This document shows, in pieces, positions 1-9,734 of a DNA stretch of 64,000 nucleotides (the stretch's first letter is position 1; every line of letters starts with the position of its first letter). This DNA is from Macrostomum hystrix. Taxonomy: Eukaryota; Platyhelminthes; Macrostomidae. The notes beneath the pieces were generated by a model. The model saw only the letters and a list, made by a program, of their open reading frames with translations. It was not told the DNA's origin and ran no database searches. The stretch lies in the NCBI GenBank assembly GCA_950097015.1, contig CATNEN010000002.1, positions 2,046,001-2,110,000 on the forward strand, in the 5' to 3' direction. The translations under genes were made by a program, and so were the position numbers.

Positions 1-150
1 GCCGGGTCGTGTCAGGCCGTGCCCGGTCAGGTAAGTTCAGGCCGGTCCAGGTCGCGTTGGACCGAAGTCGGGCAGGATCAGGTCAGATTAGGCCGGGCCG
101 TGTCGTGTCGGGCCGTACCAGGTCCAGTTTGGGCCGTGCTGTGTTGCGCT
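1..150. repeat. GC-rich degenerate tandem repeat
   Basis: The first 150 bases are an imperfect repeat of short units built on gtcgggccgtgtc and caggtc, much richer in G and C than the AT-rich sequence that follows. The array probably starts outside the window. A 78-residue open frame here is R/S/G-rich and is a product of the repeat, not a gene. Confidence 0.6.
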
Positions 151-988
151 GAAATGAAAGTGAAAACTCGGGGTGAGTGTTTATCTAATCTGTCTATTCT
201 TAGTTGCTTGACCTCTGGGCGAAAGTTTTCTCTCGAGTTCTTTTCAGATTTCTAAGTCTTATAAGTATGTTTCGAGACCACAGATGGGTAAACTGGTTTT
301 TAAATAGTGTGCAACACTCAATTATCATAAATGAGATAATCCAATTGCCCCAGGATGAGATAATCACATTATCACAGCATAAGAGAATCTTATTGTTACT
401 GCATTAGATGATCCCATTGTTACTTCATGTAATAATCCCATTATCACAGCATGTGATAATTACATTGTCACAGCCCTTATTGGCTTGTGCCAAGAGTCTA
501 AGTTGGTAAAAGCAGGCATTATCAATCATTTTCTTTGAGGTTACATTGTATTCTTATATAAATTAAAAAAATTAGTTAAATAAGTTTATAAAAAGAGTGT
601 CATAAAATTATAGGAGTCGCAAATATATTCACTAGGAATGAAACAGAAAATATTTTCCCGCATTAAAACATGGGCGTCATATTTTTCATTTAATTAAACG
701 ATGGACGGCCCAGCAGCTATAAGCGAAAGGTGCACACTCGTATTAACTAACTGCTGCCGCCGTGAAAGACCTTATTTGAGTCAAAATTTACGCCTAAAAT
801 GAACTTGGAAGCAATTATAAAGAAATCGGCACTCGAAAAGATCGGAATGTTTGTTGTAAAACAAAGTCAAGTTACTATGTTCTTACGAAGATAGTTCTAC
901 TATGTACTACTGAATAGAAAACAGGTGATATAAAGTCATTTCACTGCAACATATTTCAACCGCAATCAATGAAACTTTAGGAATTGTT
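151..988. other. AT-rich intergenic sequence with a small degenerate repeat
   Basis: No gene is seen. At about 335-475 there are five or six degenerate copies of a roughly 24-base unit resembling ataatcccattatcacagca. From about 894 onward the sequence is duplicated at about 9639, which marks the left edge of the segmental duplication that holds the laminin-G/EGF genes. Confidence 0.55.
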
Positions 989-2086
989 TCATTGATTCCT
1001 TCGCCTCAATATGAAATAGGCAAAACCGAGAGCCATCGCCAGCGAGAGCGCAGTCGCTAGCGGAATAATAATATCCGCAATGTCCGGAGCTCGTGTGCTG
1101 GCCACCTCAGTGCAGTTGGTTCCGGTGAAGCCAGATAGACACTTGCAAGCGTAAGTCAGAGTTTCCTGCCGTTCCGGATCGCCGGATATCATGCAGAGGC
1201 CTCCGTTCTGACAGGGCAAAGATCGACAGGGGCTAGTGTTCTGGCAGACTTTTCCGAGAAATCCCGAAGCACAGTAACAATGATAGTTATACAAGCCTAG
1301 CCGGTTGGAACAGGTGCCTCCATTGAGGCAAGGTGGTCCAGTCTGAAGATTTTTGCAGGTGTCCCACTCATATCGACAAGTTCTTCCCTCGTATCCTCGA
1401 GTACAGTTGCACTTCGGATAAAGCAGGTCCCATTGCCGAAAGATGCAGACGCCGCTGTTTAGGCAGGGGCAATCTTGCTGCCGACAGCCGGGTCCAGAGT
1501 CTGGCAAGTCCTTCACTTTGATAGTCTTCAGGAAGTCCGTTTGGTTTAGCAGCTCCGATTTGGTGTGCAACGGCACTTTGACGATCTGGTCCAGACTCGC
1601 ATTGGCAATGCAGCCTCGATAATCATCGCCGATGTGAAAACTCGTACTTCTACCCCATGGAAATCGTCCAGTGAAGTTGCTTGGCAATCGCTCGACAAAC
1701 CGACCGTCCAACACGATCTGCCCACCGCCCTCTGTCTGCATTTTCAGGTGATGCCACTCTCCGTCGTTGATGACTGGTTCCTTCATGTTGATATATATTT
1801 TTGTGGACTCGTTGCTTACCTTCCAACTCAGTTTTACACGAAGCGTCGCATTTGATCCAGAAAAGTCCACCCCGATATACTCATTGTTACCGTTCATTAG
1901 AGTAATCAGAGCATATGGGGATCTGATGGAGGTGCGGAACTCCAGCTCAAATTGCTTCAGAAACGGCTCCGAAGTGTTCGGCGCTCTAATGAGTTTGTAG
2001 GATGCGAGGTTATCTATTGTGAAGGTGGCTACCTCCGCTCGGACTGCCACTGCCGCTAGCACCAGCATCAGAAGTGGAATGGACAT
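989..2086 (-). CDS. Laminin-G/EGF single-pass membrane protein, short-tailed, copy 1
   Basis: A single-exon gene of 365 codons. I start it at the ATG at 2086, because this opens a clean signal peptide (MSIPLLMLVLAAVAVRA); the frame is open a little further upstream but has only a TTG there. After the signal peptide comes a laminin-G-like domain (about residues 25-195; GEWHHLKM and YRGCIANASLD are typical LamG landmarks). Three EGF-like modules follow, each with six cysteines (starting CRQQDCPC, CKNLQTG and CRSLPCQNGG), then a transmembrane helix (about 335-358) and a very short basic tail (RRRNQ). N-glycosylation sequons are frequent. The architecture recalls neurexin/Crumbs-type surface proteins, but no orthologue is recognised. 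The role is inferred to be cell-surface recognition or adhesion. It is head-to-head with the long-tailed relative at 4871 and has a near-identical copy at 9735-10844. Confidence 0.85.
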   Translation of the reverse strand: MSIPLLMLVLAAVAVRAEVATFTIDNLASYKLIRAPNTSEPFLKQFELEFRTSIRSPYALITLMNGNNEYIGVDFSGSNATLRVKLSWKVSNESTKIYINMKEPVINDGEWHHLKMQTEGGGQIVLDGRFVERLPSNFTGRFPWGRSTSFHIGDDYRGCIANASLDQIVKVPLHTKSELLNQTDFLKTIKVKDLPDSGPGCRQQDCPCLNSGVCIFRQWDLLYPKCNCTRGYEGRTCRYEWDTCKNLQTGPPCLNGGTCSNRLGLYNYHCYCASGFLGKVCQNTSPCRSLPCQNGGLCMISGDPERQETLTYACKCLSGFTGTNCTEVASTRAPDIADIIIPLATALSLAMALGFAYFILRRRNQ

Positions 2087-4870
2087 GCTGATCTGAAGTT
2101 TGACGTTAATTGGACTAGCCAAGCTGGTCTAAATCTTAGGCAATGTGTTTTTTAGCCGTAGACTTTCAATGCTTGTCCCAGTGCCTGGTCTATCATTCGA
2201 TATTCAAGGTCGGTGATTTTGACGATAAGAGGCAGGCTTTTTAAGTGCGGCTAAGTCTCAGCATTATGTGTGGTCATATCTCCACGTCATTTCAGTAACG
2301 TACAAAAATTCAATATATCTATTGATAAAAAGCCACACATGATTCAAGACTCAGGTCTAAATTTAGTGATATACAGTGATCTTCGCAAAGCCCAGGCGTG
2401 CATAGCTTATCATATTTACTCTTAGAAAAAGAGCTGAAATATTTGGTATGAAATATCGAACAAAGGTCGGAGTGTACTGTGAAATTTGCTTTTAACAGGC
2501 TCTCTGGGCTTTCCAATCAAGAAAAAAATTCTTAAATTAAATTCAAGTAACTATTCAAAGACTTTATAGAAAAATTAGCAGACTGACCTAAAAAGTTAAT
2601 GATCGAAGCCATGCTACTGATCGTATTTCACCAATTTCCCATACTAATTAGTTAACAACTCAGGATTAGAAAATGTAGGCACTTACTCAGGTTACTTTCT
2701 ACTGCTTCAGCTTCTTAATCGGCCGAGTGTTTGTTTCTTGTTCAGGTGTTGCGTAGCCTCTCCTTAGTCGTCTGAGGGTGGTAGAACTGGCCGCTGTCAC
2801 GACTGTGCTCAAACTTAATCTATGGGTTGACCGATGACGAGAGTGAATAAGAATCCTTAACAATGTCTTCGAGCTTGGAATTCGCAATAGAACGTGCACC
2901 CAATTAAAATCGCCTAAAAGTTTGCCTAGTTCCTCAGGAAGGGTGTCTTCTTCGTTATGTCTGAAGCGCAAAGTGTATCTTTATTCAATCAATAAATCCT
3001 GTAAGCTCTGCAACCTGTGCGCAACAGCTCTGTATACAAGGCCTTTCTCAAATGCGTCGACGATATGCGGATCTCGTTAACGACTAAAGCTGGCTATAAA
3101 GAACTCAATTCATTAACACGCAAACCAAATTTATTGTATCAGAAATGAGTCTTGATTCTTCTTCTTTTGAAGTCTTCTTTGAATTCAAGTGGGCCGCTCA
3201 GAGTCTGAACTTTTCACTAAGGACTACTAAACAACACTAGTAGTAGTCCCTGCTTTATAGTCAAATTTTCGCTTGTAGTTTAAGGCATTTTTGGAGGAAA
3301 ACAGGTCCAAGACACATTATTTACTTAGGTCATGAATATTTGCATATTGGGGTCAAGCGTTTTTGCTCAACTGCATTATGGGGAGTTTCAGGTGAATGTT
3401 ACCATTTATGGAAGTGTTGGAAAAACTGCAGTTAAGAACCGTTTTGCCATTATGTAATATTCCTAAGTATCGTAAAGCCATGTCTAAAAATAGCATACGA
3501 GTCCTAAAAAAGATCATCAGTTATTGCTTACATTTACCCGTGACATTACTTTAAGTAGCATGTTGAGCATTCTACTCTCCACACAAGTAAGCAAACACAA
3601 CACAAGCATAGCTTGGATTAAATAAAAAATATTTATCAAAAGGTCAAACGAAGCAAATGCAACAGTAGTGCCACTGGAATGGTGCTATATGAGCGAAGGG
3701 GCGAAGAGAGCTATATGAACTCACACCTTTACTTGTGTGGAAGCAATTCCGGAGTTCTGGAGCGTCAGAAAAGTGTAATTCAACTGGCAACATTCTGAGG
3801 CGCGAGTTGATAACACACTTTGGCACTGAGAATTCGTTTTCCGATAATCAGATACTTATTCCGTGTGTTGTTGGAAAGAGCCTCGAAAGAAAGTTTCGCC
3901 TGCTGTGTCATACCAAGCGGCATGATGGGGGCGTTGGCGAAGTAATTGAGAAGGATGTGTAAGAGCGACCTCCCGCACCAAAGTGCGACATGAGCAATGT
4001 CTGTTAAACCGCGAGAAGACCTGCCAGAGTGCAGCGCCTGAACGATATCAACGAAACGATTCATGCTCCGGAGTCGGAGCATGCATCGCGATCCTTATTA
4101 ACGGTTCTCATGTTCTCCTCAAGATATTGATAAAATTCAAAATTATTGATAAAGTTTAATCTAAGCTGGAAAATGTAAAGTCTTTGTTTTCTTCTGCATC
4201 TGAGTTCGTGGACTACAAGCCGATCCAGCTCACATGGTGTCCTCACACGTAGAAATCTGAGCTACTCTTAGTACTCGTAGCTGCTCCCTTTCTTCATTGA
4301 TAAAGCCTAGTCGCTGACGATCATTTAATAAGACTCGCAAAATATTCTCAGGTATGAACAACTGTTTTTGCCCATAGTCTGAGTACATTTTCACGAGCAA
4401 ATGCGAAGTTTATTCATTGCGGACTAAAAACATGGGTTTAATTATTTTTTTGCGAAAACTCTGAAATGATTGCTCCGAGACGAGACGAGACCACCTGTAG
4501 GGAAATTAGGAGTCGTGGTCATCCACCTGAAGCCGCTTAAGGCGCGAAATAGTTGACGGGGCTTTGTTGTACAGGGCGAATTTATGAAACTTGATTGGTA
4601 TGTGCCACAAGCAAATTGGTATGTGCCACAAGCAAATTGGTATGTGCCACAAGCAAATTGGTATGTGCTTAGTATCTTATCTAGAGCAAGGCATTGCAAA
4701 AAATGTGCATGCGCTTACGTGGTGCAGTCAGCCCCGAGGTCCGTACTAATCGAGGCTAAAATATACGCTACCTGAGGACAATCTCTTTAAGTTGGCGCAT
4801 GTTACTCAGGCGCGATCGAAATCTGTCTGCTAAAAGCGACGAAGCTCAAGCTTACAGAAGAATTATTAGT
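2087..4870. other. Divergent intergenic region between the two LamG/EGF genes, copy 1
   Basis: This 2.8 kb lies between divergently transcribed genes and should hold both promoters. Most of it is repeated in copy 2 (10845-11402, 14170-14646 and 17830-19002). Two blocks, about 2693-2960 and 3079-3365, are present only here, so they are either insertions in copy 1 or deletions in copy 2. A minus-strand open frame of about 90 codons at 2699-2971 lies in the first of these blocks and shows no recognisable domain, so I do not call it a gene. Confidence 0.6.
4595..4668. repeat. 21-base triple tandem repeat upstream of the long-tailed LamG/EGF gene
   Basis: Three full copies and one partial copy of a 21-base unit beginning ttggtatgtgccacaagcaa lie about 200 bases before the ATG at 4871. 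The array is kept with the same copy number in the duplicate (18727-18800), so it predates the duplication. A cis-regulatory role is possible but is only inferred from its position. Confidence 0.8.
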
Positions 4871-6160
4871 ATGCAGCCTCGCCTGTTTATAGCAGTTATC
4901 TTGTTGTTTTCTGGAAGTGTCCACACATCATTATATTTGGCCATTAAAGATTTCGCTATTTCTTCAACACCGGAAAGCGGCACGTTTAATGAATCGAACT
5001 CAGCTCGGTTTCATCTCGCCGGTTCACCGACTGCCAACAAGACTCTGTTGGAACAAATAAAATTGAATTTTCGCACATCTCAAGCAAGCAATTCTTTCCT
5101 GTTCTCAATTGTCAATCAGCGAAACGAAACCTTTACAGTCCAGATTCAATCAGCTGATGAAGTTAAAGTGCGACTAATATATTTGCGAAATCCCGAAGGA
5201 CATAACGTTAGCGAACTGGCTTATGAAGAGCTCATCCGTCCGGCTCCAGGTGTTGCGAACGGCTCCTGGCACCATTTGACAATGACTGCAGAGAGCAATG
5301 GATCGCTAGTATATAACGGTGAAACAATCCAGGATGAGCTGTTGAAAAATTACACTTATTATTTTCCTTGGGACAATAGTACATCGATTGAAATAGCTGG
5401 CACATTCAGGGGCTGCTTTGCCAATGTCAGCCTTGATAACATAATATCGATGCCGCTTTCTTCGAAATCGGATCTGCTGAACATCACGGACTACCTGCGG
5501 CTGGACTCCACATCCAGGCTGCCAGAGGAGGCTGGGTGTCGTCAGGCGCCTTGTCCTTGCAAGCCGAACGGCATGTGCATCTACCGTCAGTGGGACTTGC
5601 TGGAAAGATGCAACTGCACCCGGGGCTACACACCCGAATCGATGTGCAAGAGCGAATGGAACACTTGCGAAAGTTTGGACATGGAACTACGATGCCAGAA
5701 TGGGGGTACCTGCTCCAACAAGCCAGGCGTCGAAAGTTATGAATGCAATTGCACCCAAGATTATCTGGGAACACGATGCCAGAGCTTCAATATTTGCCGA
5801 GCGTGTCAGAGCAACACTGTGAATTGCACTCTTACTGGCGACCTCGAGTGTCCGGAGTCACTCGATTACAACTGCATCTGTGCGTCAGGGTATTCCGGCA
5901 GAAATTGCACCGAGTTTGAGCTACAGCCGGGACTAGATATTACTCTAATAATTAGCGTCACAGTTGGCATCATAATTGCCATCCTTATTATCGCGATTGT
6001 TGCTTTCGTGGTCGCTAAGATCATCAGAGAGAGGCGTCGAGATTCCGGAGCGTATGGGCCAAGCCGACGAGAGGTGCAGGCGGGCAGAGACACAAGCATG
6101 GCAATGAGTCATCCGATGCGACCACCGAAAGACGAACGCATGGAAATATATTGTGAATAA
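4871..6160 (+). CDS. Laminin-G/EGF single-pass membrane protein with long cytoplasmic tail
   Basis: A single-exon gene of 429 codons. An in-frame ATG exists at 4799, but the ATG at 4871 gives a standard signal peptide (MQPRLFIAVILLFSGSVHTS), so I prefer it. A LamG-like domain follows (GSWHHLTM and FRGCFANVSLD), then three EGF-like modules (about residues 235-355, beginning CRQAPCPCK, CESLDMELRC and CRACQSNTVNC), a strong transmembrane helix (about 365-388) and a roughly 40-residue basic tail ending MEIYCE. The tail carries two tyrosines, unlike the five-residue tail of the minus-strand relative. The protein is clearly homologous to the products of 989-2086 and 9735-10844 but well diverged from them. 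A truncated near-identical copy lies at 19003-19422. Function is inferred to be surface recognition with possible signalling through the tail. Confidence 0.87.
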   Translation: MQPRLFIAVILLFSGSVHTSLYLAIKDFAISSTPESGTFNESNSARFHLAGSPTANKTLLEQIKLNFRTSQASNSFLFSIVNQRNETFTVQIQSADEVKVRLIYLRNPEGHNVSELAYEELIRPAPGVANGSWHHLTMTAESNGSLVYNGETIQDELLKNYTYYFPWDNSTSIEIAGTFRGCFANVSLDNIISMPLSSKSDLLNITDYLRLDSTSRLPEEAGCRQAPCPCKPNGMCIYRQWDLLERCNCTRGYTPESMCKSEWNTCESLDMELRCQNGGTCSNKPGVESYECNCTQDYLGTRCQSFNICRACQSNTVNCTLTGDLECPESLDYNCICASGYSGRNCTEFELQPGLDITLIISVTVGIIIAILIIAIVAFVVAKIIRERRRDSGAYGPSRREVQAGRDTSMAMSHPMRPPKDERMEIYCE

Positions 6161-6162
6161 AT
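6157..6162 (+). terminator. AATAAA polyadenylation signal overlapping the stop codon
   Basis: The hexamer aataaa begins inside the last sense codon (gaa) and includes the stop codon taa of the long-tailed LamG/EGF gene. If used, it gives a 3' UTR of only about 20-30 bases. A second aataa-like stretch follows at about 6180. Confidence 0.5.
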
Positions 6163-9029
6163 ATGTTCAGAACATGTGTAAATAACCGCATAATAATAAT
6201 AATTGCAGGAGGGCTGTGGGCACATCATTTGGTGACACTAGACCCTCAGCCAGCGAGGAGACAATTCTGCCCACTTCGCTGACTCCTGAGCACACACGCA
6301 CACAGATACTGTACGCAGGCACAAGCTCACACAGGTGTGTACATCTGCCCTGACTTTCTCGTCGTCAAGTGTAAATTTCACAATGCCTTGGAGGTTAGCC
6401 CACAAGGGCGTAAATTGTAAGACAAGCCTCCAAGCCTTCTCTCCGCGGCTGCGCCCCAAAAAATGTGGCCTCGCCGCGGAATCGAGCTTCAGGACACAAA
6501 TGCGAGAGGCAAACGCGTTAACCCACTCTGCCTCCACCCCATGTGTAGATAATAGGGACTTCAAAAAATTAGAAACTTTGAACTCTAATTTCCCGTTTTT
6601 CTTGCACTTTTTCGGTTCTAATTTTGCAGGCCTGACTGTTATTACTTTAACAATGCATGGACTTAAAATTCGTTGTATTTTTAACTGTAACAGTCTTCAT
6701 CTCGAATGTATTCATTTATTTATCTATTTTAAAATAACATTTGATGCGAAGTACCCAAAATGAGGCTTTCGTATGATGAATCGATTGTTTACGCAAAATT
6801 TTACTTTTTATCTTTTGATTTTTTTCTAAGATAACACTAATAATAATAATATATTATAGTGGAATAAGCCTAATCGAATGAAAACGTCGATAGTTTCTCT
6901 GACGTGAAGCGTGGTCGATGGAGCTCGTAATTTTTACAATACGCCAATGTTCAGCCAAGGTTCGCGCTTTAAACTGATTCAGAATATTTCGTTTTTTCGA
7001 GTTTTACGTTTTCGTGCATTTTTCGTTTCGTCGGATTTCGTAGAAAATTCCACGAGCGGTGTTTGACCAATTTTTGACTAAGGAAATCAGACCTACTTTC
7101 CTGACATAAACAAGAGCTACGAAAAAGACGAGCGAAAGGAGAGCCAGTTCAACTGATCAATTCAAAAGTCAATTTTCTGGTAGCGGTATAAAACTTTCGT
7201 AAAGTACGTTTCAGTTAAAATATTTCTCGGTTCCCACAACAATCAGACGTCGGCTCAAAGGCTCAAAGGCACAAATAGATTATTACATTCAAGGGAATGA
7301 TTTTCAGTTCACATAAATGTAAATTTTTAGGCAATCAAGCTAATGTTTCTAAACTTATTTATAAATAGTTTCACTATTTTACTTGCGCACTAGTTGCCAG
7401 TTTACCGAATAAAATTTCTAGGAGGCCTCGATCGAGGCCAGCCTGGGAGGTTGAAACATGCGACTCGATAACTCATCCGTTTGATCTATCCGTTCTATCC
7501 CTCAAAACGTCCACCTCCGCTTCCCATTGTTCTGGTTCGCTCGAGCGAGACGAAAGCTTATTCTAAAAATGTCCTTTAAAATTTTCGCAAATCCTTGCCT
7601 TGGTACTTTTGCCAAATGTAACTTGAATTTATTTATCTTCTCGTTGTAACCTTAAAGATGTGTGTTTTAATAAATAATTATTGTAATTATTTAGCAAAAG
7701 CATAATTAATGAGCCTATTACGTTACTATTATCTAATACAAGCTACCTCACCCACCCCCAAGCATACTGTGCCGCGTCGTGCGAATCAGAACGTGGCAGT
7801 GCTCGGTTGTGCACTTTGGATGGTCAAGGCTGGGTCAACGGAGACTTTCCATCACGGTTCACGCGCGTGATGCGTGTTTTCTACCCTACACAATCCCATC
7901 GCTTTTCCTACAAAGAAGACACCCTCGGGTCATGCCTGACCGATACCTGACCTGCAGTACAGCTGCGACTTGATTGAGCCAGACTCAGGGTATTTGCTCT
8001 TACTTTAGACCACATTGGGCTAATATAATTATTGCCAGTTTTTAGTCACTGCTCAGGGTTGTCAAATAGCTAAATCCAATTCTTTTGTCTGTTTCCCCTG
8101 CTCACTTAAGCAGGCAGGCTGGTGAGTAAAGAGTCATTGCGATCCAAGAGGAGTTTACTGGCAGGCTAAATAAAAAAATAGATTAAGCAATAATGAAACT
8201 CTAATATCACTACTAACAGCAGTACAGTTTGCACACAGCCGCATTCTTGAGAGGTTAGGCTTTCACCAACGAAACGCGGCACAGACCTTGTAAGAAGGGA
8301 TCGAGCCTCTATAATTAAACTTTAGCAAGTTCCTCACCCCAAGCTGAGGTAGGATTGGGTAATCTAAAAAATAACCCCCCTATGCGAAAGACCTTGCTTC
8401 CAGCACTGACCAGGACAGCCAGAAAATGCCCAACATAGAGTCCCTCTAGCGGCCATTATTCTCTTTCTTTCTGGCCTCAATATTAGCCTCGTTAGGTTTT
8501 AGTTATGGAGTGTGGTTGCAGAACTACTCTAAGTAGTCCCTACCCTAATACTCCCTTGCCTAGAATTAGAGTAGGCAATGGACCTTCGCCAATCGGACCA
8601 CAAACAAGCTACCAATCATCACTAGGGCGGGTGACACTGGGGAGAGTAAGGCCAGATCCCCTCCCACTTTAGGATCAGCACTGCAGTGGGATTTCCAGCC
8701 TTCGCATCGAGCCATCCACGGGTTTGATTAAATTAATTAACGATTGATTAGCAAGTAATTTAGACGCGAGAAAAGCATAGCCAAGTCAAAAAACTAATGT
8801 CTGAATTACCTGAAAAGTGATAAAGAGGCTTTATTATCTTCGCCGTTAGTTTTTACTCTGGAACTTTTTCTCCACTAAAGCACCGTGTGAAAACAGAGAA
8901 AACAGAAATTCAGGTAGATAATGCGTTTGATAAGACACGGACAAACTTAAAGATATAAAATGAAATGTGCAGACACCCTAATTACATTATCGCTTGTCTG
9001 AACAGTTCACATCAAATTTCTGCCAGAGA
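6161..9029. other. Intergenic region with dispersed repeats, no gene seen
   Basis: The left part (6205-6500) is a dispersed repeat described separately. From 6570 to 7700 the sequence is AT-rich with no coding signal. From about 7740 to 8720 it is richer in GC, with stretches resembling untranslated parts of mobile elements (for example the 7770-7980 block and the 8630-8720 block), but I cannot identify an element. No frame has recognisable protein features. Confidence 0.5.
6205..6500 (+). repeat. Dispersed repeat family R1, copy 1
   Basis: This segment shares blocks with 27394-27520 (same strand) and 54195-54425 (opposite strand). The shared landmarks are gcaggagggctgtgggcac, the core gctgactcctgagcacac, ctgactttctcgtcgtcaag, and an inverted pair around ctccgcggctgcgcccc and cctcgccgcgga. 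Three copies in 64 kb at unrelated places indicate a short non-autonomous mobile element. No pol III boxes or terminal repeats are clear. Confidence 0.7.
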
Positions 9030-9265
9030 ATGTCATCTGCTCAACTGCTAATCATTCTGACCTTCGGCATCATCGGGTTCGCTGCTTCAGGCTTCGGCGA
9101 GTTGCATCCGGAGTCAGCCACGTTCAACACGACACAGAAAAGTCGAGTTTCGGCTAGGCCCACCACCTGAGGGAAGTGGATCTGAGCTACTCCTTCGAAT
9201 CGATATCGATTTTCGAACATATCCCATTGCACAGATGCGACCCATTGCGCGCGTCCCATGAGCAA
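9030..9265 (+). pseudogene. Decayed 5' fragment of a further LamG/EGF gene
   Basis: An ATG at 9030 opens a 46-codon frame that begins with a convincing signal peptide (MSSAQLLIILTFGIIGFAA, then SGFGELHPES) and stops at 9170. Just before that stop, a change of frame continues into GSELLLRIDIDFRT, which aligns with EPFLKQFELEFRT in the short-tailed genes and TLLEQIKLNFRT in the long-tailed one. It therefore looks like the signal peptide plus the start of a LamG domain from another family member, broken by a frameshift near 9165 and by loss of the rest. A real small secreted peptide of 46 residues is the alternative. The opposite-strand open frame 9041-9265 is a shadow. Confidence 0.6.
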
Positions 9266-9734
9266 AAAATTCTATTGTAAGAAAACAAACTTAGAATGGA
9301 ATTTCATACAGAAAAATGCATTTCTAACGTTAAAAGAATTTTATTTACCTGATGTTTTTCCCTCAGGAGACTTTTACAATTTTTTCTAAACGCATATGTT
9401 CTTATAACTAAGTATTCTAAATTATTGAAAACAAGCTTAGACTTACAATTCAATCTAAAAATATTAAACAAAGGCATTCCAGGATGCTGTAATCGTGATT
9501 GACTGAAGTGCAGCGACTTTTATATTGAACTTCTCAAAAATTACTTTGTTTTACTGCTGTCGCTAAAATGCCGTTTTTAGGCAGTTTAAATCATTTTAAG
9601 CTATTTTAAGTTCGATTCCATTTAAGAACTAGTCTTGTAGTTCTACTATGTACTACTGAACAGAAAACAGGTGATATAAAGTCATTTCACTGCAACATAT
9701 TTCAACCGCAATCAATGAAACTTTAAGAATTGTT
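9266..9734. other. AT-rich spacer; left edge of duplication copy 2
   Basis: No gene is seen. From about 9639 the sequence matches 894 onward in copy 1, so the breakpoint of the duplication lies close to 9637. Confidence 0.6.

Noticed and set aside
9041-9265. A 74-codon minus-strand protein
   Set aside because: No ATG at the start of the frame, and the plus strand of the same DNA has a signal peptide and LamG homology, so the minus frame is a shadow.
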